From positions 620,001 to 684,000 of the forward strand of contig OZ000552.1 in NCBI GenBank assembly GCA_963923955.1: a stretch of DNA of 64,000 bases. Reading direction: 5' to 3'. The position numbers were made by a program, and so were the translations under genes. The stretch comes from G963923955 sp963923955 (GTDB taxonomy: Bacteria; Pseudomonadota; Gammaproteobacteria; Eutrophobiales; Eutrophobiaceae). Positions 16,994-24,710 of the stretch are shown here, piece by piece. The first letter of the stretch is position 1. The number at the start of each line of letters is the position of its first letter. Under the pieces are notes generated by a model. That model had not been told where the DNA came from. It saw only the letters and a list, made by a program, of their open reading frames with translations, and searched no databases.

Positions 16994-17140
16994 TCTGAAC
17001 AAGTCCATCCAGGACTTATCAGAAGACGCAAACTAAAAATGTGATTTTTAGTTTGCTCACAAATTTAATTACTTGCCGTAATTGAATTGGGTGGCACCTC
17101 CTTGTGCCACAGGAAGCTCTGATTTAATCAGAGCTTCCTT
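16994..17140. repeat. Left copy of about 150 bp multi-hairpin inverted repeat
   Basis: This copy pairs, in inverted orientation and at roughly 85-90 percent by eye, with 20894-21049. It contains a perfect 13-bp stem GCAAACTAAAAAT/ATTTTTAGTTTGC (17028-17056, 3-nt loop), GTGGCAC/GTGCCAC (17091-17110) and a 14-bp stem AGGAAGCTCTGATT/AATCAGAGCTTCCT (17111-17139). The stop codon of the kinase gene (17128-17130) lies inside the last hairpin. It looks like a non-coding MITE-like element; no transposase is present. Confidence 0.75.
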
Positions 17141-17907
17141 AGCAACGCCCATACATGGCAAAGATGGCGATAGAATACTCTCTGTTGTTGAAGCTGTTGA
17201 GTCATTTCCTCCGGCAACAGAGACTCTTTCTCCAGCGACACCTGCCACTCAAGGGACAGGGCGGCATAGTCAAAGGCAGGCCAGCCATAGCCGGCATATT
17301 CCCAATCCAGCAGATACAGGCGGCCGTCAGCTTCGATGATGTTGTGTGGGTTCGGGTCGTGGTGGCACAGGGTTCTTTTTCCTTTATGGCTCGTTAGCCA
17401 TGCGCTCACCGCTTCGTATTCTTCATATAGAAGATCAGGGATTGCCGTGTCTTTTTTTTGCAGCTGCTGCCAGTAATTATCCAGGTGGGCGAGATAGTCA
17501 AAGTCCGGGAGGGCGATGTTCATTTCGTGCGTTTTTTTCAAGAGTTCAACCAGGCGCTCCAAATCTCTGCTGTCGAGCGATGAAATATTCTGGCGGTGTC
17601 GCCCGGCAATGTATTGACTGATCAGGATGCCTTGTTCAGGGAGTGATACCAAGACCGGCGGGGCAATGCCGAGCTCGCTCACGGCAGCGAGGATGTCGGC
17701 TTCACGCTGGCGGTCAATCCCCAGCCGGCCTGCGTGAGCAGGGCTTCGCCGCAGTACAAAACTTTGCCTTTCACTCTCGATAAGATAGCTCTGGTTGGTT
17801 TGCCCCTTGCCGTGTCCCAGTTTGCGCACCAGCCGCGGCCTGTGCGCAAAGCAATGCCACTGCGCCCAGTCCTGCAAGGGATCAGGCTGTCGCGGCGCGG
17901 CCGACAT
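17128..17907 (-). CDS. Aminoglycoside phosphotransferase-fold kinase, probably thiamine (or choline-type) kinase
   Basis: 259 residues with the choline/APH kinase pattern: glycine-rich LGHGKGQTNQSYLIES near 29-44, FVLRR (Lys replaced by Arg), the Brenner motif CHHDPNPHNII (catalytic Asp) and LLDWEYAGYGWPAFDYAAL (metal Asp). A later ATG (17907) is chosen so that overlap with the upstream permease gene is only 26 bases. It closes a riboswitch-led thiamine operon, so phosphorylation of imported thiamine is the likely role. Its last residues RKL and the stop codon are supplied by the repeat element at 16994-17140, so the original C-terminus may be trimmed. Confidence 0.75.
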   Translation of the reverse strand: MSAAPRQPDPLQDWAQWHCFAHRPRLVRKLGHGKGQTNQSYLIESERQSFVLRRSPAHAGRLGIDRQREADILAAVSELGIAPPVLVSLPEQGILISQYIAGRHRQNISSLDSRDLERLVELLKKTHEMNIALPDFDYLAHLDNYWQQLQKKDTAIPDLLYEEYEAVSAWLTSHKGKRTLCHHDPNPHNIIEADGRLYLLDWEYAGYGWPAFDYAALSLEWQVSLEKESLLPEEMTQQLQQQRVFYRHLCHVWALLRKL

Positions 17908-18484
17908 GGGTGCGGGCAAGACGCCGGTGCCAGGAGAGATAGCCATAGATGACGATGACGAGATAGACGGCAAAGAGCAGGGCGGTGAGCGGCAGGCCGC
18001 GCTCGATGTAGAGCGGGATGGAAACGCTGTCGATCACGAACCAATACAGCCAGTTCTCCAGTATCTTTTTAGCGACCATGACGGTGGTGATGACGCTGGC
18101 CCAGGTGGTGAAGGAATCGACATAAGGCCAGGCGGCGGCGGTATGTTGGCTGAGCAGGTAGCCTGATACGGCGCTAAGCAGGAGGATCGAACTGATGATG
18201 CAAAGATGCGTCTGCAGCCGCAGCGTACCGATGGCGATGCCGCGGCCTTGTTTGCCTCCGTAGCGCCATTGTTGCCAGCCATAGACCGCCATGCCCATGT
18301 AATAGAGGTTCAAGAGCGAATCCATGAGCAAGCTCACCTGCCAGAACAGCACGACATAGAGCGCGGTGCTCAGCAAGGCGCAGGCCCAGCACAGGATCTT
18401 CTCTCGCGCAGCAAGCAGCAGATAGGCAAGGGCGAGGCCGACGGCGAGTGCTTCTGCGAGCGGGAACAGTGCCGATGCTGCCAT
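17882..18484 (-). CDS. pnuT: PnuC-family permease, probably thiamine transporter PnuT
   Basis: Inner-membrane facilitator of 200 residues with about seven hydrophobic helices and the PnuC landmarks LYYMGMAVYGWQQWRYGG (about 60-77) and ENWLYWFVIDSVSIPLYIERGLPLTALLFAVYLVIVIYGY (about 142-181). PnuC-family members move nicotinamide riboside, riboflavin or thiamine by diffusion coupled to a kinase. Here a TPP riboswitch, a TBDR and a kinase gene surround it, pointing to thiamine. It ends 26 bases inside the kinase gene and starts 11 bases after the YkoF-like gene, so it belongs to the same transcript. Confidence 0.85.
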   Translation of the reverse strand: MAASALFPLAEALAVGLALAYLLLAAREKILCWACALLSTALYVVLFWQVSLLMDSLLNLYYMGMAVYGWQQWRYGGKQGRGIAIGTLRLQTHLCIISSILLLSAVSGYLLSQHTAAAWPYVDSFTTWASVITTVMVAKKILENWLYWFVIDSVSIPLYIERGLPLTALLFAVYLVIVIYGYLSWHRRLARTHVGRAATA

Positions 18485-18495
18485 CTCAAGCCGGC

Positions 18496-18744
18496 TCAGT
18501 CCGGCGAATAGCCGGGGATGAGCTTGGCCACAAACACGGCCTTGCCATAGTTTTCATGGCTCCAGGCCAGCGTCTCTTTCATCGCCTCCATAACCACATC
18601 GAAATCACCGACCAGCACTGTTGCGGTCGCAAAGGTATGGACTTTTATATCGGCAAAGCTGTTGAGTTTTTTGATCACCGCATCAATAGGCGGAAGATAC
18701 TCATCCCGTAAGGGATACATGCTGAGCTCGGCGCTTAGCTTCAT
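18496..18744 (-). CDS. YkoF-like thiamine/HMP-binding small protein
   Basis: 82 residues with the ferredoxin-like fold pattern of the YkoF/MTH1187 thiamine- or hydroxymethylpyrimidine-binding family: SAELSMYPLRDEYLPPIDAVIKKLNS, then KVHTFATATVLVGDFDVVMEAMKETLAWS, ending AKLIPGY. GGAG stands before the ATG. There is no signal peptide, so it would act in the cytosol. It lies between the thiamine-type TBDR gene and the permease gene in the operon. Function is not established for the family beyond ligand binding; a vitamin-binding or buffering role is inferred from context. Confidence 0.75.
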   Translation of the reverse strand: MKLSAELSMYPLRDEYLPPIDAVIKKLNSFADIKVHTFATATVLVGDFDVVMEAMKETLAWSHENYGKAVFVAKLIPGYSPD

Positions 18745-18761
18745 GGTGCTTACTCCATTGT

Positions 18762-20867
18762 CTAAAAAGAATAGCGTGCGCTGAGGCCATAGGCGCGCGG
18801 CTCGCCGAATTGATAGTACGAGCGATTCACCGCAAAGCCGTCGCGCGGGTCGTTGGCGAAGTACAGCCCATGGATGTAATAATTTTTATCAAAGAGATTA
18901 CGCACCCAGGCGCGCACGGTAATACTCCCAAGCCGATAACTTACGCTTGCATGCGCCAGGGCATAGCCGGCGATCTGTCCATTGTGATAATAACCGAAGA
19001 AACTTTCATCTCGCCCTTCCACTTCAAGGCGCGCGCGGATTCTCTCATTGAACTGTAGGTTAAGGCCGAGGTTGTACTGCCACTTCGGTGCCTTGGCCTG
19101 CGCCCTTCCCGCGCGGCGGACAAACTGAGAACGCGCCAGATCAAACACAGTGAGCGCATCAACAGAAGTGCGTAGATAACCAACATTGGCGAACAGGGCG
19201 GCGCGATCGTTTAGCTGATAGTTGAGCTCCAGCTCGGCGCCGTAATTCTCGGCATCGCTGCTGCTGTCTAAGAAGCCGGTGAAGATAAAGGTGTTGGCGT
19301 CCCAGACAAAGCTCTCCAGTTGCGCATGGTTCCGATCCATGTGGAACAGCGCCAGGCGCAGCGCCAGCCGCTCATCGAAGTAGTCAGCCTTCACACCGAT
19401 CTCCTTGTTGAACAGGGTCTCGGCGGCGAACTGCTGTCTGGCGCGCAGAAAGGGTTGGAAGGACGGGGTGATGACCGGAAAGCTGGAACTGGTCTCGGTG
19501 TTCACCCCGCCGGGCTTGACGCCGCGCGCCAGCATTGCATAAAACAGCGTGTTGTCAGCATAAAAATATTCAAGGCTTAGCTGGCCGCTCCAGTAGTTAT
19601 CACTCGAATCCGTGCGCAGCGCGTTACTATCGTCATACTCATCGGCAAAGTGTTCATAGCGCAGGCCGGCGGTGATGCGCCAGTTGTCCGCCAGTGCTGC
19701 TTGTAGCTGACCATAGACGGCATAGCGCGCGCTCTCATAATCACTGGAGAAGACACCAAAACGTTGGCGTTGCAGGGCCTCATCGCGCCGTTGCGCATAG
19801 ACCCCGGCCACCCAGCCAAGCGCCGCCGGCGCAGACTGCAGGCGCACATCAAGCGCCAGCACATCCCGCTCTCGGGCCAGCTGATCGGTGGCGGCGAACT
19901 CAAGCGCCGGGTCGCAACGGCGGCCATCGCAAAAACCGGCAAACACCCAGTCCTCATCAAAGGCATAGTCCTCTTTGTTGTCGCGCCAGCTAAACAGCGT
20001 CTCCAGGGTTACGCTGTTTGCTATCGGCCAGCTGCCCTTCACGGCGAGGGCGATGCTCTCCTGTTTGTCATGCCCCGGCTTGTCCGCCAGGGTCGTCGGC
20101 ACATTGTCTAAAGAAAAGGCATCATAGCCGCCGTCCAGATCAGAGTAAGCAGCGCTCAGCTTGATCGCCGCGCCATCATCTCCCGACCACAGCAGCTTGC
20201 CGCGCAGCGCCAGCTCGTCTCTTTTGTTGTTATCATCAATATCCAGAAAAGCGTTTTTGTAATGGCCGTCACTCTTGTTTTGCTGGATGGCCAGCCGTCC
20301 GCCGATGGACTCGGACAAGGGCCCGCTCACGCCGGCGCCGACATGCCAGGTGTTGAAATTGGCATAGCCGACATCAAGGTATCCGCTCGGCACGGCAGAG
20401 GGTTCACGCGTGCGGATGTTGACGATGCCGGCCAAGGCATTGGCGCCGAACTCCGTACCCTGTGGGCCGCGCAATACCTCGATCTGCTCGACATCCATCA
20501 ATATGGCGCCGGTTGCCGTGGTGCCGACTTCCACATCATCAATGGTGATGCCGACCGAAGGAAAATGTTTGGGATCGACGAACTGCTCCAGATCGCCGAC
20601 CCCCCTGACCTGGACAAAGCGCGCGCGCGCCCCGCCGGCGCTGAAATTGACATTCGGCAGCACGTTCAGCGCCTCATCAAAATGGCGCGCGGCGCGCGCC
20701 AGTATGCGTGCCTCATCAATGACGCTGATGCTGCCAGCGCTCTTCATCAGTGCCGCATCGCGAAAACCTGCCCTAACGACAATCTCTTCCAATCTATCAT
20801 TGGCGCTGAGGCTGCCGGCGCACAGGGTGGAGCTGAGCAGCAGTGCATGAACTAAAGGCCGTAACAT
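18762..20867 (-). CDS. TonB-dependent receptor, probably for thiamine
   Basis: 701 residues: signal peptide (ALLLSSTLCAGSLSA), TonB-box-like LEEIVVRAG at about 26-34, a plug domain with the motifs VRGVGD and MDVEQIEVLRGPQGTEFGANALAGIVNIRTREP, and a barrel ending GEPRAYGLSARYSF. CGGAG lies nine bases before ATG 20867. It is the first gene after the TPP riboswitch and is followed by ykoF-like, pnuT and kinase genes, so thiamine (or a precursor) is the predicted cargo crossing the outer membrane. Between riboswitch and gene lies a copy of the hairpin-rich repeat, which may affect how much transcript reaches the gene. Confidence 0.87.
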   Translation of the reverse strand: MLRPLVHALLLSSTLCAGSLSANDRLEEIVVRAGFRDAALMKSAGSISVIDEARILARAARHFDEALNVLPNVNFSAGGARARFVQVRGVGDLEQFVDPKHFPSVGITIDDVEVGTTATGAILMDVEQIEVLRGPQGTEFGANALAGIVNIRTREPSAVPSGYLDVGYANFNTWHVGAGVSGPLSESIGGRLAIQQNKSDGHYKNAFLDIDDNNKRDELALRGKLLWSGDDGAAIKLSAAYSDLDGGYDAFSLDNVPTTLADKPGHDKQESIALAVKGSWPIANSVTLETLFSWRDNKEDYAFDEDWVFAGFCDGRRCDPALEFAATDQLARERDVLALDVRLQSAPAALGWVAGVYAQRRDEALQRQRFGVFSSDYESARYAVYGQLQAALADNWRITAGLRYEHFADEYDDSNALRTDSSDNYWSGQLSLEYFYADNTLFYAMLARGVKPGGVNTETSSSFPVITPSFQPFLRARQQFAAETLFNKEIGVKADYFDERLALRLALFHMDRNHAQLESFVWDANTFIFTGFLDSSSDAENYGAELELNYQLNDRAALFANVGYLRTSVDALTVFDLARSQFVRRAGRAQAKAPKWQYNLGLNLQFNERIRARLEVEGRDESFFGYYHNGQIAGYALAHASVSYRLGSITVRAWVRNLFDKNYYIHGLYFANDPRDGFAVNRSYYQFGEPRAYGLSARYSF

Positions 20868-20893
20868 AACAAAGTCTCCGATAAGCGATGCTT

Positions 20894-21049
20894 AAGCAAG
20901 CTCTGATTAAATCAGCGCTTCCTGCGGCACAAGGAGGTGCCACCCAATTCAATTACGATCAAGTCATTGAATTGGTGAGCAAACTAAAAATCACATTTTT
21001 TAGTTTGCGTGCCTCTGGCAAGTCCTGGACGGACTTGTTCAGAGCTTCC
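20894..21049. repeat. Right copy of about 150 bp multi-hairpin inverted repeat
   Basis: Inverted partner of 16994-17140. It has the same stem set: CTGATTAAATCAG near 20902, GGCAC/GTGCC around 20935-20942, a GCAAACTAAAAAT/ATTTTTTAGTTTGC stem at 20979-21008, and AAGTCC/GGACTT near 21020-21035. It sits in the 5' untranslated region of the TBDR gene, downstream of the riboswitch. Fragments of the family also occur at 40284-40307 and 44682-44702. Confidence 0.75.
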
Positions 21050-21104
21050 AAAAGAGACCCGAACAAGCGGTGGAGGGCAAGGGCTATCTAAGTGCAGTGT
21101 CCTA

Positions 21105-21184
21105 TTCCTACGCCGGCATGATCCGGATCAGGTTCACAGGGTTCATCAATGGACATCTCAGGCCGCAAGGCCACCCCTTAGGAA
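21105..21184 (-). promoter_or_regulatory. TPP riboswitch aptamer (THI element)
   Basis: Read on the minus strand, the P1 strand TTCCTA (21184-21179) is followed by AGGGGTG, then CTGAGA, then ACCC, then GAACCTGATCCGGATCATGCC, GGCG and the closing P1 strand TAGGAA (21110-21105). These are the conserved blocks of the thiamine pyrophosphate aptamer in correct order. It should reduce expression of the downstream thiamine TBDR-YkoF-PnuT-kinase genes when TPP is plentiful. The expression platform is not evident: the 20868-21104 interval holds the repeat element and no clear U-tailed terminator. Confidence 0.93.
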
Positions 21185-21360
21185 GACCCCTCGGCCAGTG
21201 GCGCAGGGGATCATGCGATGCACTCTAGCAGGATTGGGGAAAGTGGCAAGTTATTTTTTTAAGCGCAAGGCAGGCCATAAAAGAGACGGGCTAATCCTTA
21301 AGAGCTAATTCCCTATGTCTATTTTCTCGGGGCTACTTTCCCAAGACTATTTTCTCAGGA

Positions 21361-23046
21361 CTACTTTCCTAGGGCCCGTGCCAGCGCTCTCTTTGCCCGG
21401 GCCGGATCAAATTGTTTCCAGCGCGCGGCGACGTGCTGATCGGGCCGGATCAGGTAAAAGCTCCCGGGGCTTGCATCGTAGTGTTGATAAACAAGACCGG
21501 CCTTATCAAAAACGGCCGTGCCGTCATTTCCCATGTTGTCTTTGCTGACGGTAAGAATATCAACGGGGATCTTCTCGCTCCCCAGCTCACGCAGTTCGGC
21601 GGGCGGCTGATTTTTCCTATCAGTGAAATAAATGCCGACAAAGCGCTCGCCCAGTTGATTCAAAAACCAACCCTCTTCTCCCGCCACGCTGACCGGCGCA
21701 TCCAGGCATGCAGAGCCGGGGCGTTGCTTGGCAGAAAACGTATCTTCATCGGGCGTGACATAGGGCGATTCATCCAGCGTACAGGGTGTCGATAAGCGGC
21801 CCGGATTGACAAAGCTGCGGGCGAAGGCAAGCTCGCGCGCCATCTCCAGAGTCGCATTTCTAAAGGCCGTGCTGATCTCGCTCTTCGGCGTCATGAAATC
21901 CGTGCTGCGGGAGGAGTTGCTGATGTTTTCATCGGCGCCATAGATGCGCTCCTCGTTGTAACTCGCAAGGAAAGACGGCGGCACAATGCCCCGCAAGATC
22001 AAGGCCAGCTTCCAGACCAGGTTGTCAACATCTTGCAGGCCGCCGTTGGCGCCGCGCGCGCCGAAGGGCGAGACCAGGTGCGCCGAGTCGCCGGCGAAGA
22101 TGATGCGCTTGTGGACAAAGCTTTTCATGCGCCGACACTGGAAGGTATAGAGGCTGACCCATTCGTACTCAAATTCAATGTCCCGGCCTAAGAAGGCGCG
22201 CACCATGCGGTCAACATTTTCCCGCCGTAATGCCTGTTCACGATCGATATCCCAGCCCATCTGAAAATCGATGCGCCAGACATCATCGGCCTGTTTGTGG
22301 ATCAGGGAGGTCTGGCCGGGATTAAAGGGCGGGTCAAACCAGAAGCGGCGGATGGCGGGAAAATCGGCCTTCATCTTCACATCGACGATCAGGAAGTTAT
22401 CTTCAAAGCGGCGCCCTTCAAAGTCCAGCCCCAGCATGGTACGGATGGGGCTGCGATGCCCGTCTGCGGCGATGAGATAATCACAGCTGAGCCGATACTC
22501 ACCGGCAGGCGTTCGTACCGTAGCCCTAACCTTGTCCTCGCCATTCTCGACCGCGACCACTTCATTGTGCCAGCGCAGCGCGGTCTGCGGATAATCGGCA
22601 AACAGCTCGATCAAGTATTCCTCGCCGTAGAATTGTTGCAGGTTGATAAAGGCGGGAAACTTCTGTGCCTTGTCCGCGAGCAGGTCAAAGCTGTACAAGG
22701 GCGCAGGGTCGTTGCCGAAATAAACCTTGCCCTGATTCCAGATGACGCCCTTTTCCATCATCCGTGCAGCGCTGCCGAGCCGATCTAGGATTTCCAGGCT
22801 GCGCTTCGCCCAGCAGATCGCCCGCGAGCCGTCGCTGACGCTATGGTGTTTTTCCAGGACAACGGAGTTGATCCCGTGGCGCGCCAGGTCGATCGCCGTT
22901 GCCAGCCCGATCAGCCCGCCGCCGGCGATAAGGACCGGGACATGGGGTACTTCGCCGGATTGGAGCGCTGCCGGGGCAACGAAGTCATAACTGCGGCGCA
23001 CCTTTTTATCCGCCCCCGCCCTGCCTGCATCCCCATATTTCGCCAT
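21361..23046 (-). CDS. FAD-dependent aromatic hydroxylase-type monooxygenase
   Basis: 561 residues of the group A flavoprotein hydroxylase family (phenol/3-hydroxyphenylpropionate hydroxylase type). The FAD-binding VLIAGGGLIGLATAIDLARHG (about 38-58) is followed by the DG motif DYLIAADGHRSPIRTMLGL, then GDSAHLVSPFGARGANGGLQDVDNLVWKL, and a thioredoxin-like C-terminal domain ending in PDQHVAARW. AGGTGAAGG precedes the ATG. The substrate is unknown. Such genes often neighbour DUF2783 and MBL-fold genes; here that pair lies 6.4 kb away on the same strand. Next to it on the other strand are an aromatic amino acid decarboxylase and HPPD, which suggests aromatic-compound metabolism. Confidence 0.85.
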   Translation of the reverse strand: MAKYGDAGRAGADKKVRRSYDFVAPAALQSGEVPHVPVLIAGGGLIGLATAIDLARHGINSVVLEKHHSVSDGSRAICWAKRSLEILDRLGSAARMMEKGVIWNQGKVYFGNDPAPLYSFDLLADKAQKFPAFINLQQFYGEEYLIELFADYPQTALRWHNEVVAVENGEDKVRATVRTPAGEYRLSCDYLIAADGHRSPIRTMLGLDFEGRRFEDNFLIVDVKMKADFPAIRRFWFDPPFNPGQTSLIHKQADDVWRIDFQMGWDIDREQALRRENVDRMVRAFLGRDIEFEYEWVSLYTFQCRRMKSFVHKRIIFAGDSAHLVSPFGARGANGGLQDVDNLVWKLALILRGIVPPSFLASYNEERIYGADENISNSSRSTDFMTPKSEISTAFRNATLEMARELAFARSFVNPGRLSTPCTLDESPYVTPDEDTFSAKQRPGSACLDAPVSVAGEEGWFLNQLGERFVGIYFTDRKNQPPAELRELGSEKIPVDILTVSKDNMGNDGTAVFDKAGLVYQHYDASPGSFYLIRPDQHVAARWKQFDPARAKRALARALGK

Positions 23047-23182
23047 TCGCCTTCACCTGTGGTCTTATTGTAAATGATTGCTCAGCATAGCCGCGACATA
23101 GTATAAATGCAGTGCGCAGATTTGGGGACAGTAAATCGTCATTGCGCATTTTTTCATTGCTAAAAGTAGAAGAGAAAGAGAA

Positions 23183-24613
23183 ATGAGTGCCATGAAAAAA
23201 GAGAGCTACCACATGGCGCCGGAAGAGTTTCGGCACAATGCGTACAAGGCCGTGGACTGGATTGTCGAGTACATGAAAAAGGTAGAAGACTATCCGGTCT
23301 TGTCGCAGGTAAAGCCCGGCGATATTCGCAAGCGATTAGCGCAGCAGCCACCCGTATGCGGCGAGTCCTTTGACGCCATGTTGCAAGATGTACAGGACAT
23401 CATCCTGCCCGGCATTACCCACTGGCAGTCGCCCAATTTCTTTGCCTATTTCCCCGCCAACAGTTCCGCCCCGGCGATCTTGGGCGAGTTGCTGGCGGCG
23501 GGACTGAGCGTACAGGGGATGCTGTGGGCGACCAGCCCGGCCTGCACCGAGCTGGAAACCCATGTCATGGATTGGCTGGTGGAGATGTTAAGCCTGCCGC
23601 AGAAGTTTAGGTCAGACACGGCCGGCGGCGGGGTGATCCAGCACTCGGCATCAGACGCCACCCTGTGCGCCCTGCTGGCGGCGCGCGAGCAGGTGACGGA
23701 GGCGAAAGTCAATCAGCGCGGCGGCAACGGCAAGCTCATCGCCTATGCTTCGGCACAGGCGCATTCTTCCATTGAAAAGGCCTGCATGATCGCCGGCATC
23801 GGTAGCGATAAGCTGCGCCTGATTGCTGTTGATGAAGACTTTGCCATGCGCCCGGCGGCCCTGGATGCACAGATACAAAAAGACAAGGAGGCGGGCCTCA
23901 CGCCCTTTTTTGTCTGCGCCAGCGTGGGCACGACCTCTTCATTGGCTTTTGATCCGCTGGTCGGCATAGCCGAAGTTGTGCGAACACACGGTTTGTGGCT
24001 GCATGTCGATGCCGCCATGGCCGGCTCGGCCGCGCTCTGTCCGGAATTTCGCTTCATCCATGACGGCATTGAAAATGCTGATAGCTACACCTTCAACCCG
24101 CACAAGTGGCTGTTCACCAATTTTGATTGCAACGCCTTTTTCGTGGCTGAGAGGCAGGCATTGATCAAGGCCTTGAGCATCCTGCCGGAGTATCTGAAGA
24201 ACGAGGCAACGAATGAAGGCGCGGTCCTTGATTATCGCGACTGGCACATCCCCTTGGGCCGCCGCTTTCGCGCCCTGAAACTCTGGTTTGTGATTCGGCA
24301 TTACGGCATCGAAGGGCTGCAACACCACATCCGCCGCCATGTAGCCATCGCCCAGCAATTCAAACAATGGATCCTGGACAGCGAAGATTTTGCGTTGGCC
24401 GTGGATACGCCGCTTAACCTGATCTGCTTCCGCCATAGAGAAGGCGATGCGCTAACGGAGAAGATCATGCACAAGGTCAATGCCAGCGGCCAGGCCTATC
24501 TAACCCACACCCGATTAAATGATCGTTATACCATGCGCCTGGCGGTCGGGCAGACCCGCACGGAATTGCGCCATGTAGAAAATGTATGGGCCTTGTTAAA
24601 TGCCGCGCAATAG
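23183..24613 (+). CDS. PLP-dependent aromatic-L-amino-acid decarboxylase
   Basis: Group II decarboxylase of 476 residues, normal length for the dopa/tyrosine/tryptophan decarboxylase family. Seen are FRHNAYKAVDWI, ITHWQSPNFFAYFPANSS (about 78-95), AQAHSSIEKA with the PLP-stacking His, HVDAAMAGSA with Asp276, and the PLP lysine Lys308 in FNPHKWLFTNFDC. The protein makes an aromatic amine and CO2 from an aromatic amino acid; which one is not readable. Purine-rich AGAGAAAGAG precedes ATG 23183. It is on the same strand as hppD, 97 bases upstream, and divergent from the FAD monooxygenase. Confidence 0.9.
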   Translation: MSAMKKESYHMAPEEFRHNAYKAVDWIVEYMKKVEDYPVLSQVKPGDIRKRLAQQPPVCGESFDAMLQDVQDIILPGITHWQSPNFFAYFPANSSAPAILGELLAAGLSVQGMLWATSPACTELETHVMDWLVEMLSLPQKFRSDTAGGGVIQHSASDATLCALLAAREQVTEAKVNQRGGNGKLIAYASAQAHSSIEKACMIAGIGSDKLRLIAVDEDFAMRPAALDAQIQKDKEAGLTPFFVCASVGTTSSLAFDPLVGIAEVVRTHGLWLHVDAAMAGSAALCPEFRFIHDGIENADSYTFNPHKWLFTNFDCNAFFVAERQALIKALSILPEYLKNEATNEGAVLDYRDWHIPLGRRFRALKLWFVIRHYGIEGLQHHIRRHVAIAQQFKQWILDSEDFALAVDTPLNLICFRHREGDALTEKIMHKVNASGQAYLTHTRLNDRYTMRLAVGQTRTELRHVENVWALLNAAQ

Positions 24614-24710
24614 CTGTCGTTGCCTGCCGTATTGAAAAATAGTTGCTTTTGTAACTAATTTTCGTTGTAATAGCGACTAGACACCAACAGCGAACACCTG
24701 GAGCATACTT

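Noticed and set aside
24640..24680. TyrR-like box upstream of hppD (repeated TTGTAA)
   Set aside because: The two TTGTAA motifs are direct, not inverted, repeats and do not fit the TyrR consensus well.
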